From Archangium sp. (GTDB lineage: Bacteria; Myxococcota; Myxococcia; Myxococcales; Myxococcaceae): DNA of 64,000 nucleotides. The stretch covers positions 1 to 64,000 of the forward strand of contig JALHMW010000012.1 in NCBI GenBank assembly GCA_022843845.1, written 5' to 3'. A program made the position numbers and the translations under genes. The notes beneath the pieces were generated by a model. It was not told the DNA's origin and did not search any database. It worked only from the letters and a program-made list of their open reading frames with translations. This document shows, piece by piece, positions 1 through 8,400 of the stretch; within the stretch, counting starts at the first letter, position 1; each line of letters opens with the position of its first letter.

Positions 1-431
1 GCGGCTCGGCTGGTGGTTCTGCGGGCGGCTCGGCTGGTGGTTCTGCGGGCGGCTCCGCTGGTGGTTCTGCGGGCGGCTCCGCTGGTGGTTCTGCAGGCGG
101 CTCGGCTGGTGGTTCTGCGGGCGGCTCGGCTGGTGGCTCTGCGGGCGGCTCGGCTGGTGGTTCTGCGGGCGGCTCGGCTGGTGGTTCTGCAGGCGGCTCC
201 GCTGGTGGTTCTGCAGGCGGCTCGGCTGGTGGTTCTGCGGGCGGCACTGCGGGTGGTGACGCGGGAGGCACTGCGGGTGGTGACGCGGGTGGTTCTGCGG
301 GCGGCTCCGCCGGTGGTTCTGCGGGCGGCTCCGCCGGTGGCTCGGCGGGCGGCTCCGCCGGTGGTTCGGCGGGCGGCTCCGCCGGTGGTTCGGCGGGCGG
401 CTCCTCTGGTGGTTCTGCGGGCGGCAGCGCG
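1..431 (+). repeat. Gly/Ser/Ala-coding low-complexity tandem repeat
   Basis: Short units related to ggtggttctgcgggcggctc recur back to back from the window edge to about 431. In the reading frame of the following gene they encode a run of Gly-Gly-Ser-Ala-Gly units, with a few Thr-Ala and Asp-Ala variants near 245-290. The tract is in frame with the large repeat protein downstream and is probably a flexible linker between its unseen N-terminal part and its folded domains. All three forward frames are open across it, so frame choice rests on continuity with the downstream gene. Confidence 0.9.
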
Positions 432-3400
432 ACGCTCGCTGGCGATACGTGCGGGAACGCGGACACCGCCTCGACGTCGATGGCGCAGCCCTCGAGCACC
501 GTCGGCTACACGAGCGATTACAACCCCGTCTCGACCTGCACGGGGTTCGGGAACGCGGGCCCCGACCGGGTGTTTGCCGTGACGATTCCCGTCGGCCAGC
601 GGCTCACCTCGGCAGTGACGCCCCTCACCTCCGGCTTCGATCCATCCATCTACATCCTCGCGGGCCCGGCAACGGCGTGCTCGACCCCGGTCTGTCTCGA
701 CGGTGACGACTCCGGCTCGGCGACGGCGGTGAACACGGTCACCCACGACAACACGGGGACTGCCCCGCTCGACGTCTTCATCGTCGTCGACACGACTGCG
801 ACGACCGGCGGCGACTTCTCCCTCACCTCGACCCTGGCCCCGATTCCTGCCGGGCCTCGTGGCACTGACACGTGCAACCCTGCCAACCCCATCACCACCG
901 ACGTCGCCTTCATGGGAGAAGACCTGGCGACCGCCACCAATGACTACGATTGGAGTTCCAACCCTGGCTGTGTCACCTCGGGCTTCATCGGCCCGGACCG
1001 CGCCTATCCTGTGGTCCTGGCACCTGACACGCAGGTGACGGTGAACGTGGCACGCACCACGGGCTCCTTCAGCCCCAGTTTGCAGGTTGTCACGAGTTGT
1101 CCCGCCGCATCGAACACCTGTCTGGCTTCCTCGAACGCGCGCAACCCCAACGACCTTTCGTTCAGAAACCGAACCGGCGCCCCGCTCAGCTTCTTCGTCG
1201 TCGTGGACGCCTCGACCACCGCGACGGGGCTGTACGACATCTCTTTCGCCTTCGGCCCGATTCCCCCAACGCCTCCCGGTGACGTGTGCACCCTGCCGCT
1301 CGCCGCTGGGCCAAGCGTCGTGGGCAGCACCGTCGGCTTCGACAACAACTACACGACGGGCACCGGCTGCGCGTCGTTGCTGGGCCGAGACGCCGTCTTT
1401 ACGGTGTCGGTGCCCCCAGGCGAGCGGATGGTGACGACCGTGGTCTCGACGTTCTCTGACGGAGGCACCAGCGTCAACCCCACCTTGAGCCTCATCGCAG
1501 GCACCGACGCAGGCGCGTGCACCGCACCCATCACGTGCGCCGCCTCGGCCAGCTTCAACTCGAACAACGTCGAGTCACTGGCGTGGTTCAACGCGACCGA
1601 CGCGGGCGCTTCGTTCTTCCTCGTGCTCGACACGACGAGCTCGACCGACCCTGGCCAGCTGTACACCCTCACCACCACGTTCGCGGCACCGCCCCAGGGC
1701 GACCGCTGCGAGAACCCGTTCGTGCTGCCGACCAACGGCATGCCATCGCCGGTCGACCTGGCCACCGCCGTCAACGACTACGCCTTGACCGGCGCCGGCT
1801 GCACCTCGCTGTCGACGCAGGGCGATGTCGTCTTCGCGGTCACGGTGCCGGCCAACTCGATCGCGACCATCACCGCGCAGCCAGACGCGACCCTCAACAC
1901 GACCCTCTCGCTCGCCAGAACGGCGGCCGACTGCGCAGCCCGGGTCTGCATCGCGACCGCCAACACGGGGACCAGCAACGGAGCGCTCGACACCATCTCC
2001 TACACCAACACCACCGCGAGCCCTGAGACCGTGCTGGTCATCGTCGACACCTCGACGCTCGGCGGCGGCAGCGTCGACGTGTCGGCCACGGTAGCTCCCA
2101 TTCCGCAGGGTGACACCTGCTCGCAGCCGATCGCCTTCGCCGACGGCGGCACGCTGATCGGCGAGCGCAGCTCGGGGTTCACGAACGACTACACCTCGAC
2201 CGGCAGTATCGGGTGTTCGCTGCTCCTCGGCCGCGACGCAGTCTACGCGGTCTCGATTCCTCCAGGCCGGCGCGGCGTCATGAGAGGCTCACCTGACGCG
2301 GGCGCCGACGTCTCGCTCAACCTGATCCCGACGCCGGCAGCGAACTGTGTGGCGCCTCGCACCTGCGTCGCCAGCGTCAACGGCTTCAGTAGCACCGCGC
2401 TCGGCGATCGCACCGAGGTGCTCACCCGGTTCAACACCAGCACGACCGCCGAAGACTATTTCCTCATCGTCGACACCCAGACCGCAGGCGGCGACTACGA
2501 TCTCTCGCTCACGTTCGACACGCCGCCCGTCGGCGACCGCTGTGACGCGCCGCTTGCGCTCACCACAGGCGCCGCGATCAACGGCGACTTCGCGTCGTTC
2601 CTCAACGACTACTCGGGCACAGGCTCCAGCTGCTCCTCGATCTCGGCGCGCGCCGACGTGGTGTACTCCATCACCGTTCCTGGTGACTCGGCGCTCGACC
2701 TCACGGTGACGCCTGGCGCCGGGCTCGACACGAGCATCTCGGTCGCCACCAGCCTCGCGGCGTGCAACACCAGAACCTGCGTCGCCAACGCCTCGGGCAC
2801 GACGGGCAACCCCGACACGTTGCGGGTGCTCAATCGAAGCACGGTGCCCCAGCAGTACTTCGTCATCGTCGACCACACGACCATCGGCGCCGTGTCGACC
2901 TTCACCATCAGCGCGGCCATCACCCCTGCAGCGAGCGGCGAGTACTGCAGCCTGGCGACGCCGCTGCCGGCCCTGCCCGTGTCTGGCGAGACGCTCGGCG
3001 GGTTCACCAACGACTACGGGGGCGGCGGCAACTGCGCGAGCGGCACCTTCAGCGGGGCCGACCGCGTGTACACCGTCTCGATGGCTCCGGGCCGCACCGT
3101 CCTCACCATTCAGCCCGACGCAGGCATGGGCATCTCGGCGTCGATCGTCGATGGGCCGAGCGCGGCCTGCGAAGCGACCCCCCGCGCCTGCGTCGCCGGC
3201 GCCGACCTCAGCACGTCGACGGGCGTCGCCGAGCGCATCGGGTACAGCAACACGTCAGCTTCGCCGCGCAACGTCTTCCTCATCGTCGACACCGCGACGG
3301 TCAACGCCGGCCTCTTCAGCGTGTCGCAGACGACCGGCCCATTGGTGCCCGGCGAAGACTGCGCGACGGCCGAGGTGCTGACGCCAGACGCCGGCACGCT

Positions 3401-4184
3401 CTTCGGCCAGACGACCGGCGGGTTCGACAGCGACCTCGCGGGCACGACTGCCAACGGCTGCGTCGGGAGCACCGGTCGCGATCGCGTGTACTCGGTCAGC
3501 ATTCCTCCTGGAGCCCGCTTCAACGCCTTCGTTCAGCCTGACGCGGGCTACAACCCGGCGCTCGATCTGATGGTGGGCGCGAACGCGTGCGCCGAGCGGC
3601 GCTGTGAGGCGGCCGCCAACAGCAGCAGCTCCTCGGGTGTCGCCGAGACCCTCGGGTGGACCAACACCGCAGGAGCACCAGTCGCCGCCTGGCTGAGCGT
3701 CGACGGCACGACGACGGCCACCACCGGCGCGGGCAACTTCGACCTCACGACGTGGTTCTCGACGCCAGCGCCGGGCGAGACCTGCGCGAACGCCATCCCC
3801 GTGGTCGACGGCACCGCCCTGTCGGCCACCACCGCGGGCTTCAGCCGCGAGATCACCATTCCTGTCGACGACAACGGGTGCGAGCAATCGCTCGGCCGCG
3901 ACGTGGTGTACGTGGCCTCGGTGCCCGACGGAGAGACGCTCACGGTCGCGCTCACCGGCGTCGCGGGCGATGTCTCGCTCAACCTCATCGCGGGCCGGGC
4001 GTCGAGCTGCGGCTACATGCCCACGTGTGTGGCGAGCTCCAACGTCGGCGGCACCGGCGTCTCGGAGACGGCGGTGTTCACCAACGACACCGGCGCGCTG
4101 AGGCTCGTCTTCATCGTCATCGCCAACGTCTCGGCGACCTCGACGGTCGAGGCAGGGTTCACCATGAACGTGACGCTCAACTGA
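3..4184 (+). CDS. Giant secreted repeat protein, 3' part (5' end outside window)
   Basis: The open frame enters from the left edge, so the start is not visible. After about 140 residues of Gly/Ser/Ala linker come nine consecutive modules of roughly 130 residues. Each opens with a GD/GE-x-C motif, continues with NDY and GRDxVYxVSxPPG motifs, then PDAG, a C-x-A pair and a FLIVD strand. The modules resemble pre-peptidase-C-like or myxobacterial surface beta-sandwich repeats, but I cannot name a family with certainty. Conserved Cys pairs suggest an extracytoplasmic location. The gene ends one base before a small lipoprotein gene, so the two may be co-transcribed. The internal ATG at 480 is not the true start, because the frame is open and of the same character upstream. 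Confidence 0.85.
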   Translation, partial: GSAGGSAGGSAGGSAGGSAGGSAGGSAGGSAGGSAGGSAGGSAGGSAGGSAGGSAGGSAGGSAGGSAGGSAGGSAGGSAGGTAGGDAGGTAGGDAGGSAGGSAGGSAGGSAGGSAGGSAGGSAGGSAGGSAGGSSGGSAGGSATLAGDTCGNADTASTSMAQPSSTVGYTSDYNPVSTCTGFGNAGPDRVFAVTIPVGQRLTSAVTPLTSGFDPSIYILAGPATACSTPVCLDGDDSGSATAVNTVTHDNTGTAPLDVFIVVDTTATTGGDFSLTSTLAPIPAGPRGTDTCNPANPITTDVAFMGEDLATATNDYDWSSNPGCVTSGFIGPDRAYPVVLAPDTQVTVNVARTTGSFSPSLQVVTSCPAASNTCLASSNARNPNDLSFRNRTGAPLSFFVVVDASTTATGLYDISFAFGPIPPTPPGDVCTLPLAAGPSVVGSTVGFDNNYTTGTGCASLLGRDAVFTVSVPPGERMVTTVVSTFSDGGTSVNPTLSLIAGTDAGACTAPITCAASASFNSNNVESLAWFNATDAGASFFLVLDTTSSTDPGQLYTLTTTFAAPPQGDRCENPFVLPTNGMPSPVDLATAVNDYALTGAGCTSLSTQGDVVFAVTVPANSIATITAQPDATLNTTLSLARTAADCAARVCIATANTGTSNGALDTISYTNTTASPETVLVIVDTSTLGGGSVDVSATVAPIPQGDTCSQPIAFADGGTLIGERSSGFTNDYTSTGSIGCSLLLGRDAVYAVSIPPGRRGVMRGSPDAGADVSLNLIPTPAANCVAPRTCVASVNGFSSTALGDRTEVLTRFNTSTTAEDYFLIVDTQTAGGDYDLSLTFDTPPVGDRCDAPLALTTGAAINGDFASFLNDYSGTGSSCSSISARADVVYSITVPGDSALDLTVTPGAGLDTSISVATSLAACNTRTCVANASGTTGNPDTLRVLNRSTVPQQYFVIVDHTTIGAVSTFTISAAITPAASGEYCSLATPLPALPVSGETLGGFTNDYGGGGNCASGTFSGADRVYTVSMAPGRTVLTIQPDAGMGISASIVDGPSAACEATPRACVAGADLSTSTGVAERIGYSNTSASPRNVFLIVDTATVNAGLFSVSQTTGPLVPGEDCATAEVLTPDAGTLFGQTTGGFDSDLAGTTANGCVGSTGRDRVYSVSIPPGARFNAFVQPDAGYNPALDLMVGANACAERRCEAAANSSSSSGVAETLGWTNTAGAPVAAWLSVDGTTTATTGAGNFDLTTWFSTPAPGETCANAIPVVDGTALSATTAGFSREITIPVDDNGCEQSLGRDVVYVASVPDGETLTVALTGVAGDVSLNLIAGRASSCGYMPTCVASSNVGGTGVSETAVFTNDTGALRLVFIVIANVSATSTVEAGFTMNVTLN

Positions 4185-4185
4185 C

Positions 4186-4614
4186 ATGCGGCGCCAGTCT
4201 CTCGTGATGGTGATGGGCCTGCTGTCGCTGGCCGCGTGTCAGGAGCGAGGCCCAGCGGCGCCAGCGTGGGCCGAGCGACAACAGGGCTGGGCGCAGGCCG
4301 AGGCGGAGCTTCGGTCGACCGCGGAGCCGCTCTGCGCCGAGCTCGATCGTGATGCGGCCCGCGGCGACGTTGCCCACGCAGAGCTCGCGATCGCCGTGCG
4401 CGGAGCCCTCGATGAGCTGACGAAGTCGCGGCTCACCGTCTCGCAGGAAGTGCAACGCGGCGTGATGACGCCTGACGACGCCATCGCGCGAATCACCGCG
4501 GCGCTCGCGAAGGCCGAGCGGCGGGTCGAGCAGGCGGCCGCGTCACGACGCGAACAGGCGCCCGAGGCCGACGAGACGTCGGGCGACGATTCAGCGGAGC
4601 CCGCGCCTCGGTGA
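4186..4614 (+). CDS. Small predicted lipoprotein
   Basis: This 142-residue protein starts with a short positively charged segment (MRRQS), a hydrophobic stretch and a lipobox ending in LAAC, so it is predicted to be exported and lipidated. The mature part is Ala/Glu/Arg-rich and helical, possibly coiled coil, with a Pro/Glu/Asp-rich tail. It starts one base after the stop of the giant repeat protein, suggesting co-transcription and perhaps a shared envelope role. I recognise no enzymatic motif. Confidence 0.75.
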   Translation: MRRQSLVMVMGLLSLAACQERGPAAPAWAERQQGWAQAEAELRSTAEPLCAELDRDAARGDVAHAELAIAVRGALDELTKSRLTVSQEVQRGVMTPDDAIARITAALAKAERRVEQAAASRREQAPEADETSGDDSAEPAPR

Positions 4615-4636
4615 GGTGAGAGCCCGCAAGGCGGGG

Positions 4637-4885
4637 TCACCAGAGGCGACGGCGAACACAGGGCCGCTTGCGCGCCGAGGAGCACCCCTTCGTGACGGCT
4701 CCCGGCTTTGGCGTGGTGCGGATGACGGTGATGGTCGTGAAGCGCCGGGCTTTGTGAGGAGCGTGCACGACGGGCGACGGACTCCGCCTCACGAGGTCCA
4801 GGCGCGGCAGGTCGGAGCGCATCAACGGCCACAACGCAGCCAACGTCGAGCTCGCGGTCAACGCTGCGACGATCAAGGCGATCAT
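4637..4885 (-). CDS. Small predicted membrane-anchored protein downstream of cpaB-like gene
   Basis: This 82-residue frame starts in an ATGA overlap with the stop of the CpaB-like gene. It is preceded by a strong GAGGAGG Shine-Dalgarno (complement of 4890-4896), which supports translation. The N-terminus (MIALIVAALTASSTLAALW) looks like a single membrane helix or signal. The rest is basic and has no motif I recognise. It could be a small pilus-associated protein or a decayed fragment. Confidence 0.45.
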   Translation of the reverse strand: MIALIVAALTASSTLAALWPLMRSDLPRLDLVRRSPSPVVHAPHKARRFTTITVIRTTPKPGAVTKGCSSARKRPCVRRRLW

Positions 4886-5694
4886 CGGGCCTCCTCGTGC
4901 GTCACGGTATTGCTGCGGATGACGATGATGCGGTTGAGGCGCTCCTTCTGCACCAGGGCCATGCGCTCGCCGTCGAACAGCGTGCGGATGGTGGTGTGGT
5001 GGTTGCGGGTGGTGCCGACGTCGATGTCGTCTTCATTGCGCAGCGAGAGGGTCAGCGCGCCGAGCTCCTGCGCGAGCGTGAGGATCTCGGCCTCTTCGGG
5101 GATCACCAGCAGCGAGACGTTCGCGTACTCGCGCTGACCGTCGGGCACGAGGTTGATGTTCGTCGTCCCCGTGATCTTCCCGGTCGCGAGCACGATGACG
5201 TTCTGCATGAGCGTCACGGCGACCTGCTCTCCGGTGCCCGGGTCCTTGAAGGTGCCGATGATGTCGACGTGATCGTTCGGCCGCACCCAGCCGCCGACCG
5301 ACTGCGCGCCTTTGGTCTCGATGGTGATGGCGCGGGCCTTCTTCTGCACCTTGGTCGAGAGGCGCTCGGCGGCCCTGGTCGTCTCGAACTGGCTCCACAG
5401 CAGCGGGTCGCCGGCCTGCAGCGGCACCAGCACCTTCTGGTTCACGATGTACGAGGCCGAGTCGGGCTTGACGATCGACGAGGTGACGAACTGCTCGGGA
5501 ATCAATCGTTGGCTGATCATCTCCATTGTCACCACGCTGCCTTCGCTCAGGTCGACCGCGGCGACGACGACGGGCACCAGGTTCCAGCCCTTGCGCACGT
5601 CCATCTCCTTCTTGCGCACGGCCGAGTAGGCGATGACGCCGGCGATGAGGCCGAGCGCGAGAGCGACGAAGAGCGGGGTTTTGCCTTTGAGCAT
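4882..5694 (-). CDS. CpaB/RcpC-like SAF-domain protein, copy 1
   Basis: The 270-residue protein has one N-terminal membrane helix (about residues 6-25), then a SAF-type segment (VPVVVAAVDLSEGSVVT) and the RcpC/CpaB continuation with VGGWVRPNDHVDII. CpaB proteins sit in the periplasm and assist assembly of Flp/Tad type IVb pili. No other tad or cpa gene is visible here, so the role is uncertain. It is very similar over almost its whole length to the second copy at 11823-12839 but lacks that copy's roughly 65-residue cytoplasmic extension. It overlaps the downstream small gene by an ATGA. Confidence 0.8.
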   Translation of the reverse strand: MLKGKTPLFVALALGLIAGVIAYSAVRKKEMDVRKGWNLVPVVVAAVDLSEGSVVTMEMISQRLIPEQFVTSSIVKPDSASYIVNQKVLVPLQAGDPLLWSQFETTRAAERLSTKVQKKARAITIETKGAQSVGGWVRPNDHVDIIGTFKDPGTGEQVAVTLMQNVIVLATGKITGTTNINLVPDGQREYANVSLLVIPEEAEILTLAQELGALTLSLRNEDDIDVGTTRNHHTTIRTLFDGERMALVQKERLNRIIVIRSNTVTHEEAR

Positions 5695-5832
5695 GGTGGG
5701 CGTCTTTCGAAGTGGGTCTTCGAGAAGGAGCCAGCCGCGCAGCAGGCGTTAACTGCGCACCGACAAGCGCGCGAGACTGGAGTGGATTCAGCAGGTTGGA
5801 GCGGGCCTTGGGCCGCGCTAGAAGAGAGGTTG

Positions 5833-6102
5833 ATGGGCACTCCGATTCATCAGTGGATTGACCGCATGCGCAGCGCGCACGAGCGGGCCGATCAGGACGA
5901 GTTCGCACGCATTCGGGCGATGAGTCAGGCCGAGCGTGTCGAAGCGCTCCACGCCGCGTGCGTCACCGCGCAGAAGGTGCTCGACGCGATGACGCCTGAG
6001 GCACGGGCTGCTGCTCTCGCGCATCGTGACCCGCTCCCGGAGTCGTCCGTGAAGGCGCTGCGTCGGCTTCGAGAAGAGGCGGCTCGTCGTGCAGGCCACT
6101 GA
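5833..6102 (+). CDS. Small partner protein of a nucleotidyltransferase module
   Basis: This 89-residue, helix-rich protein begins with MGTPIHQWIDRMRSAHE. I chose the ATG at 5833 because AGAGG lies just upstream; the frame is open further left only as antisense to the cpaB-like gene. The stop overlaps the next gene by 14 bases, the classic coupling of small two-gene modules. Comparable small genes precede the nucleotidyltransferase-like genes at 20573-20779 and 35831-36127 in this window. Toxin-antitoxin partnership is an inference from layout only. Confidence 0.6.
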   Translation: MGTPIHQWIDRMRSAHERADQDEFARIRAMSQAERVEALHAACVTAQKVLDAMTPEARAAALAHRDPLPESSVKALRRLREEAARRAGH

Positions 6103-6376
6103 CGCCCTTTCTCTCGCCGTTGAGCTCGGCGCGGTGCTCGAGGCGGCCGGCTTGCCGTACGCGACCTGGTTCCTGTCACCGGAGCTTCTCAGCTGCTTCA
6201 AGCTGCTCTTCTTCCGCCCGAAGGACCTGCTGGACCTCGAGCGACTCGTCTCGACCAGCACCTCACTGAACGCCTCGCGAGTTCGTGAGCTGATCGTCGG
6301 CGTCATGGGCGAAGACGACGAGCGCGTTCGGGCGTGGGACGACATCGTGACCCGGTTTCGGCCTGCCAGCTCCTGA
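6089..6376 (+). pseudogene. Nucleotidyltransferase with catalytic core deleted
   Basis: The 95-residue product starts like the N-terminus of a MNT/AbiEii-type nucleotidyltransferase (LAVELGAVLEAAGLPYA). It then jumps directly to a typical C-terminal part (LLFFRPKDLLDLERLV, then VRELIVGVMGEDDERV). The expected GG/GS loop and the DxD metal-binding residues between these parts are absent. This looks like an in-frame deletion of about 80 or more codons. The frame is intact and could still make a protein, for example a non-catalytic binding partner, but it cannot be an active transferase. Confidence 0.6.
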
Positions 6377-6384
6377 GCGCACAC

Positions 6385-6699
6385 GTGGACTTGCTGCTCC
6401 TCGCACTGCTGGTGGCGCTCGCCGTGTGGACCGGGCGAAAGGTCAAACGCTCCGTCGAGTCCCGCAGCGCCGCGCGACGATGGAACGAGACGCCAGGCTC
6501 GTCAGCTGACAACCCGATCGTGCTCACGTCAGGCAAGCAGATGCAGGACGCGATCGCTTCCGTCCGCTGTCAGTGCGGAGGCCGCGTCATTCCACTCGGA
6601 GAAACGCCGCGCCTCGGGCTTCGCGTCGCTCGAGGCCGATGCGCCGACTGTGAACGCGACGTCGATCTGTACTTCGTCATGCCGAACTACGTGAACTGA
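6385..6699 (+). CDS. Small membrane protein with C-terminal zinc-ribbon-like motif
   Basis: I use the GTG at 6385, nine bases after the upstream stop. It gives a 104-residue protein with an N-terminal membrane helix (VDLLLLALLVALAVW), a basic linker, and a C-terminal domain carrying CQC and CADC pairs spaced like a zinc ribbon. The family is not recognised. It lies in a close-packed forward run with the nucleotidyltransferase remnant and the acetyltransferase. An upstream ATG at 6334 would overlap the preceding gene and spoil the membrane-helix start. Confidence 0.55.
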   Translation: MDLLLLALLVALAVWTGRKVKRSVESRSAARRWNETPGSSADNPIVLTSGKQMQDAIASVRCQCGGRVIPLGETPRLGLRVARGRCADCERDVDLYFVMPNYVN

Positions 6700-6709
6700 G
6701 GGCCGTCTC

Positions 6710-7216
6710 TTGAAGCTCACGCTCGTCAGCCCGCACGAGAGGTACCGCGAGAGCGTTTTGCGAGGACTCCGCGAACTGCGAGACGAAGGCCTGCCGTGGC
6801 ACGTCTCAGTCGACCTCACCGCCATCGAGCGCGACTTCGCAGCGTTCGTCGCGAACAAGCTGGCGGACGTGAAGAGCGTCATTCCCGCGACCCACCTGTG
6901 GGCGATCGCAGACGAGCACTTCGTCGGGCGCCTCTCGATTCGTCATGCGCTGAACGACGCGTTGAGAATCGAAGGCGGGCACATTGGCTACGACACCGTG
7001 CCGTCCTTCCGCGGCCTCGGAGTGGCCACCGAGATGCTGGGTCAGGCGCTCCCAATCGCACGAACGCTCGGGCTGACCTCGGTGCTCCTCACCTGCAACG
7101 ACACGAACGCGCGGTCAATCAGGGTGATCGAACGCAACGGGGGCGTACTGATCGACACGAAGCTGCTCGCTCCGAACCGGCCACTGAAGCGGTACTACGA
7201 GATCGACGTGGCCTGA
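6710..7216 (+). CDS. GNAT-family N-acetyltransferase
   Basis: The 168-residue protein shows the GNAT fold signature: a strand with HIGYDTVPSFRGLGVATEML, whose RGLGVA is the acetyl-CoA pyrophosphate loop, followed by LLTCNDTNARSIRVIERNGG, the usual NxxSxxxxxxxG C-terminal motif. It probably acetylates a small molecule or protein N-terminus. The substrate cannot be read from sequence. The start appears to be TTG at 6710. It ends a short forward run. Confidence 0.85.
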   Translation: MKLTLVSPHERYRESVLRGLRELRDEGLPWHVSVDLTAIERDFAAFVANKLADVKSVIPATHLWAIADEHFVGRLSIRHALNDALRIEGGHIGYDTVPSFRGLGVATEMLGQALPIARTLGLTSVLLTCNDTNARSIRVIERNGGVLIDTKLLAPNRPLKRYYEIDVA

Positions 7217-7495
7217 GGCCCGTTGCGAAAGCGCTTCGGAGCGCACACATTGCCTGCAGTCCCGGTCGCCGCCCTTTAAGGCTGACGCTACCTACTGAAT
7301 TCAGGCAACCAAGGGCCACAATCGCGTTCGATCGGACCGCTCAGGAAGCCCCGAAGCACCTCGATCGGGTTCGGTCGACACGACCATGGCCCTCAGGGGC
7401 GGTCCAATCGCACGCGTTGGAAGTGATCAGGAGGGCCTCGAGCGGGTCGATGACAACCGAGTGCGACGACCGTGGGGTCTCTGAGCGCCTCGGGG

Positions 7496-8137
7496 TCACT
7501 CCGGGTCGTTCTTCGAGGCGCGCTTGCGGGGGAAGTAGCGCTCGGCCGCGGCGCGCCCCTCGTCGGAGATCAGGGCGCCGTACACCTTCTCGACCAGTCG
7601 CTCCCACGCATCGGTCGCGCGCTCGAGCTGCGTCTCGGTGAGTGCCTTGGCGTTCTGAGCGGCCGTCAGCGCTGTGGTCGAGGTGGTGAAGTCAGAGAGG
7701 CCAGCCGTGACAGCAGCGACCGCGGTGGAACGAACCGCGTCGGTCGCCGGCAGCGAGCCCTCGAGACGCGTTCGAAGCTCGGTGTAGCGAGCGACCTGCG
7801 TGTCGAGCGTCGCAGCGGTGTAGTAGCCGATGCCCTGAGGGAAAATGTCGAGGTACGGCGCCTTCGTCACGGCATCGACGCTTCGACCTGCGAGCGCGTT
7901 GCGGGCCGTCTGCGTGGCGACGTCGAGATCGTCGTCGGCCCCGTCACGATCGGCCAGCGCCTCTTGAATCGCTTCCTCTTGATCCTCGAGCGCGCGGGCG
8001 GTTGCCTTCACCGTCGCCGTGACTCCCTGAACGTCGGTCGCGAGCGCATTCTTGCCGGCCCGGCGCAGCCGGCGAACCAGGTACCCACCAAATCGGACGC
8101 GGCTTCGAGGAGCTGCAGAGCCAGAGGGGAGTTGCAT
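7496..8137 (-). CDS. Hypothetical helical (coiled-coil) protein
   Basis: This 213-residue protein is basic at both ends with a long Ala/Thr/Leu/Asp-rich middle that reads as extended helix or coiled coil. An AAAGGA lies upstream of the ATG at 8137. I recognise no family and see no signal peptide. The centre contains an aromatic patch (YLDIFPQGIGYYTAATLD). It directly follows the truncated gene at 8171-8400 on the same strand, so the two were probably once co-transcribed before the IS element arrived. Confidence 0.6.
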   Translation of the reverse strand: MQLPSGSAAPRSRVRFGGYLVRRLRRAGKNALATDVQGVTATVKATARALEDQEEAIQEALADRDGADDDLDVATQTARNALAGRSVDAVTKAPYLDIFPQGIGYYTAATLDTQVARYTELRTRLEGSLPATDAVRSTAVAAVTAGLSDFTTSTTALTAAQNAKALTETQLERATDAWERLVEKVYGALISDEGRAAAERYFPRKRASKNDPE

Positions 8138-8170
8138 CGCTTCGATTCCTTTCGACTTCGGGTGAACGGT

Positions 8171-8400
8171 CTACTGCTGAACAATTTCCCAGCGGAAGTA
8201 GCCGGCTGGTGCATTCCCGTCGATCCGAAGCTCAGCTTCCGAGTTGAAGCGGCTCCAGTCGACCGTAAGGGTCACGATCCAAATGTCGGTAGGCTCGAGG
8301 ATAGCTTCACTCCAATCCGACGAAAGCGTCAGGCCGCCATCGGAACTGACTCGGGGCCACGACAGATAGCCCTGAACCCGGTTGCGGAGGATCCGCGAAC
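8171..8400 (-). pseudogene. 3' remnant of a gene cut by the IS630 element
   Basis: On the minus strand an open frame of about 75 codons ends at 8171 with protein-like composition (VQGYLSWPRVSSDGGL, DIWIVTLTVDWSRFNSEAEL, YFRWEIVQQ), rich in Trp and beta-type residues. Its frame runs left into the IS element, where the sequence becomes antisense to the transposase. No matching 5' half is visible beyond the right end of the IS, where an unrelated lipoprotein gene lies. The best reading is a gene whose 5' part was lost on IS insertion or a following deletion. Confidence 0.5.

Noticed and set aside
13..582. A Val/Leu/Arg/Ala-repeat frame across the left edge
   Set aside because: It is the +1 reading of the Gly/Ser/Ala tract. 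The repeat DNA is open in all forward frames, and only the Gly-Ser-Ala frame continues into the repeat protein.
4897..5832. Long forward frame leading into the small gene at 5833
   Set aside because: Antisense to the CpaB-like gene, with His/Asp/Arg-biased composition; the true start is the ATG at 5833 with its own ribosome site.
7217..7495. Possible gene in the gap between the GNAT gene and the coiled-coil gene
   Set aside because: Frames here continue from neighbouring shadows, with no start signal or protein-like composition; I see nothing supportable in this gap.
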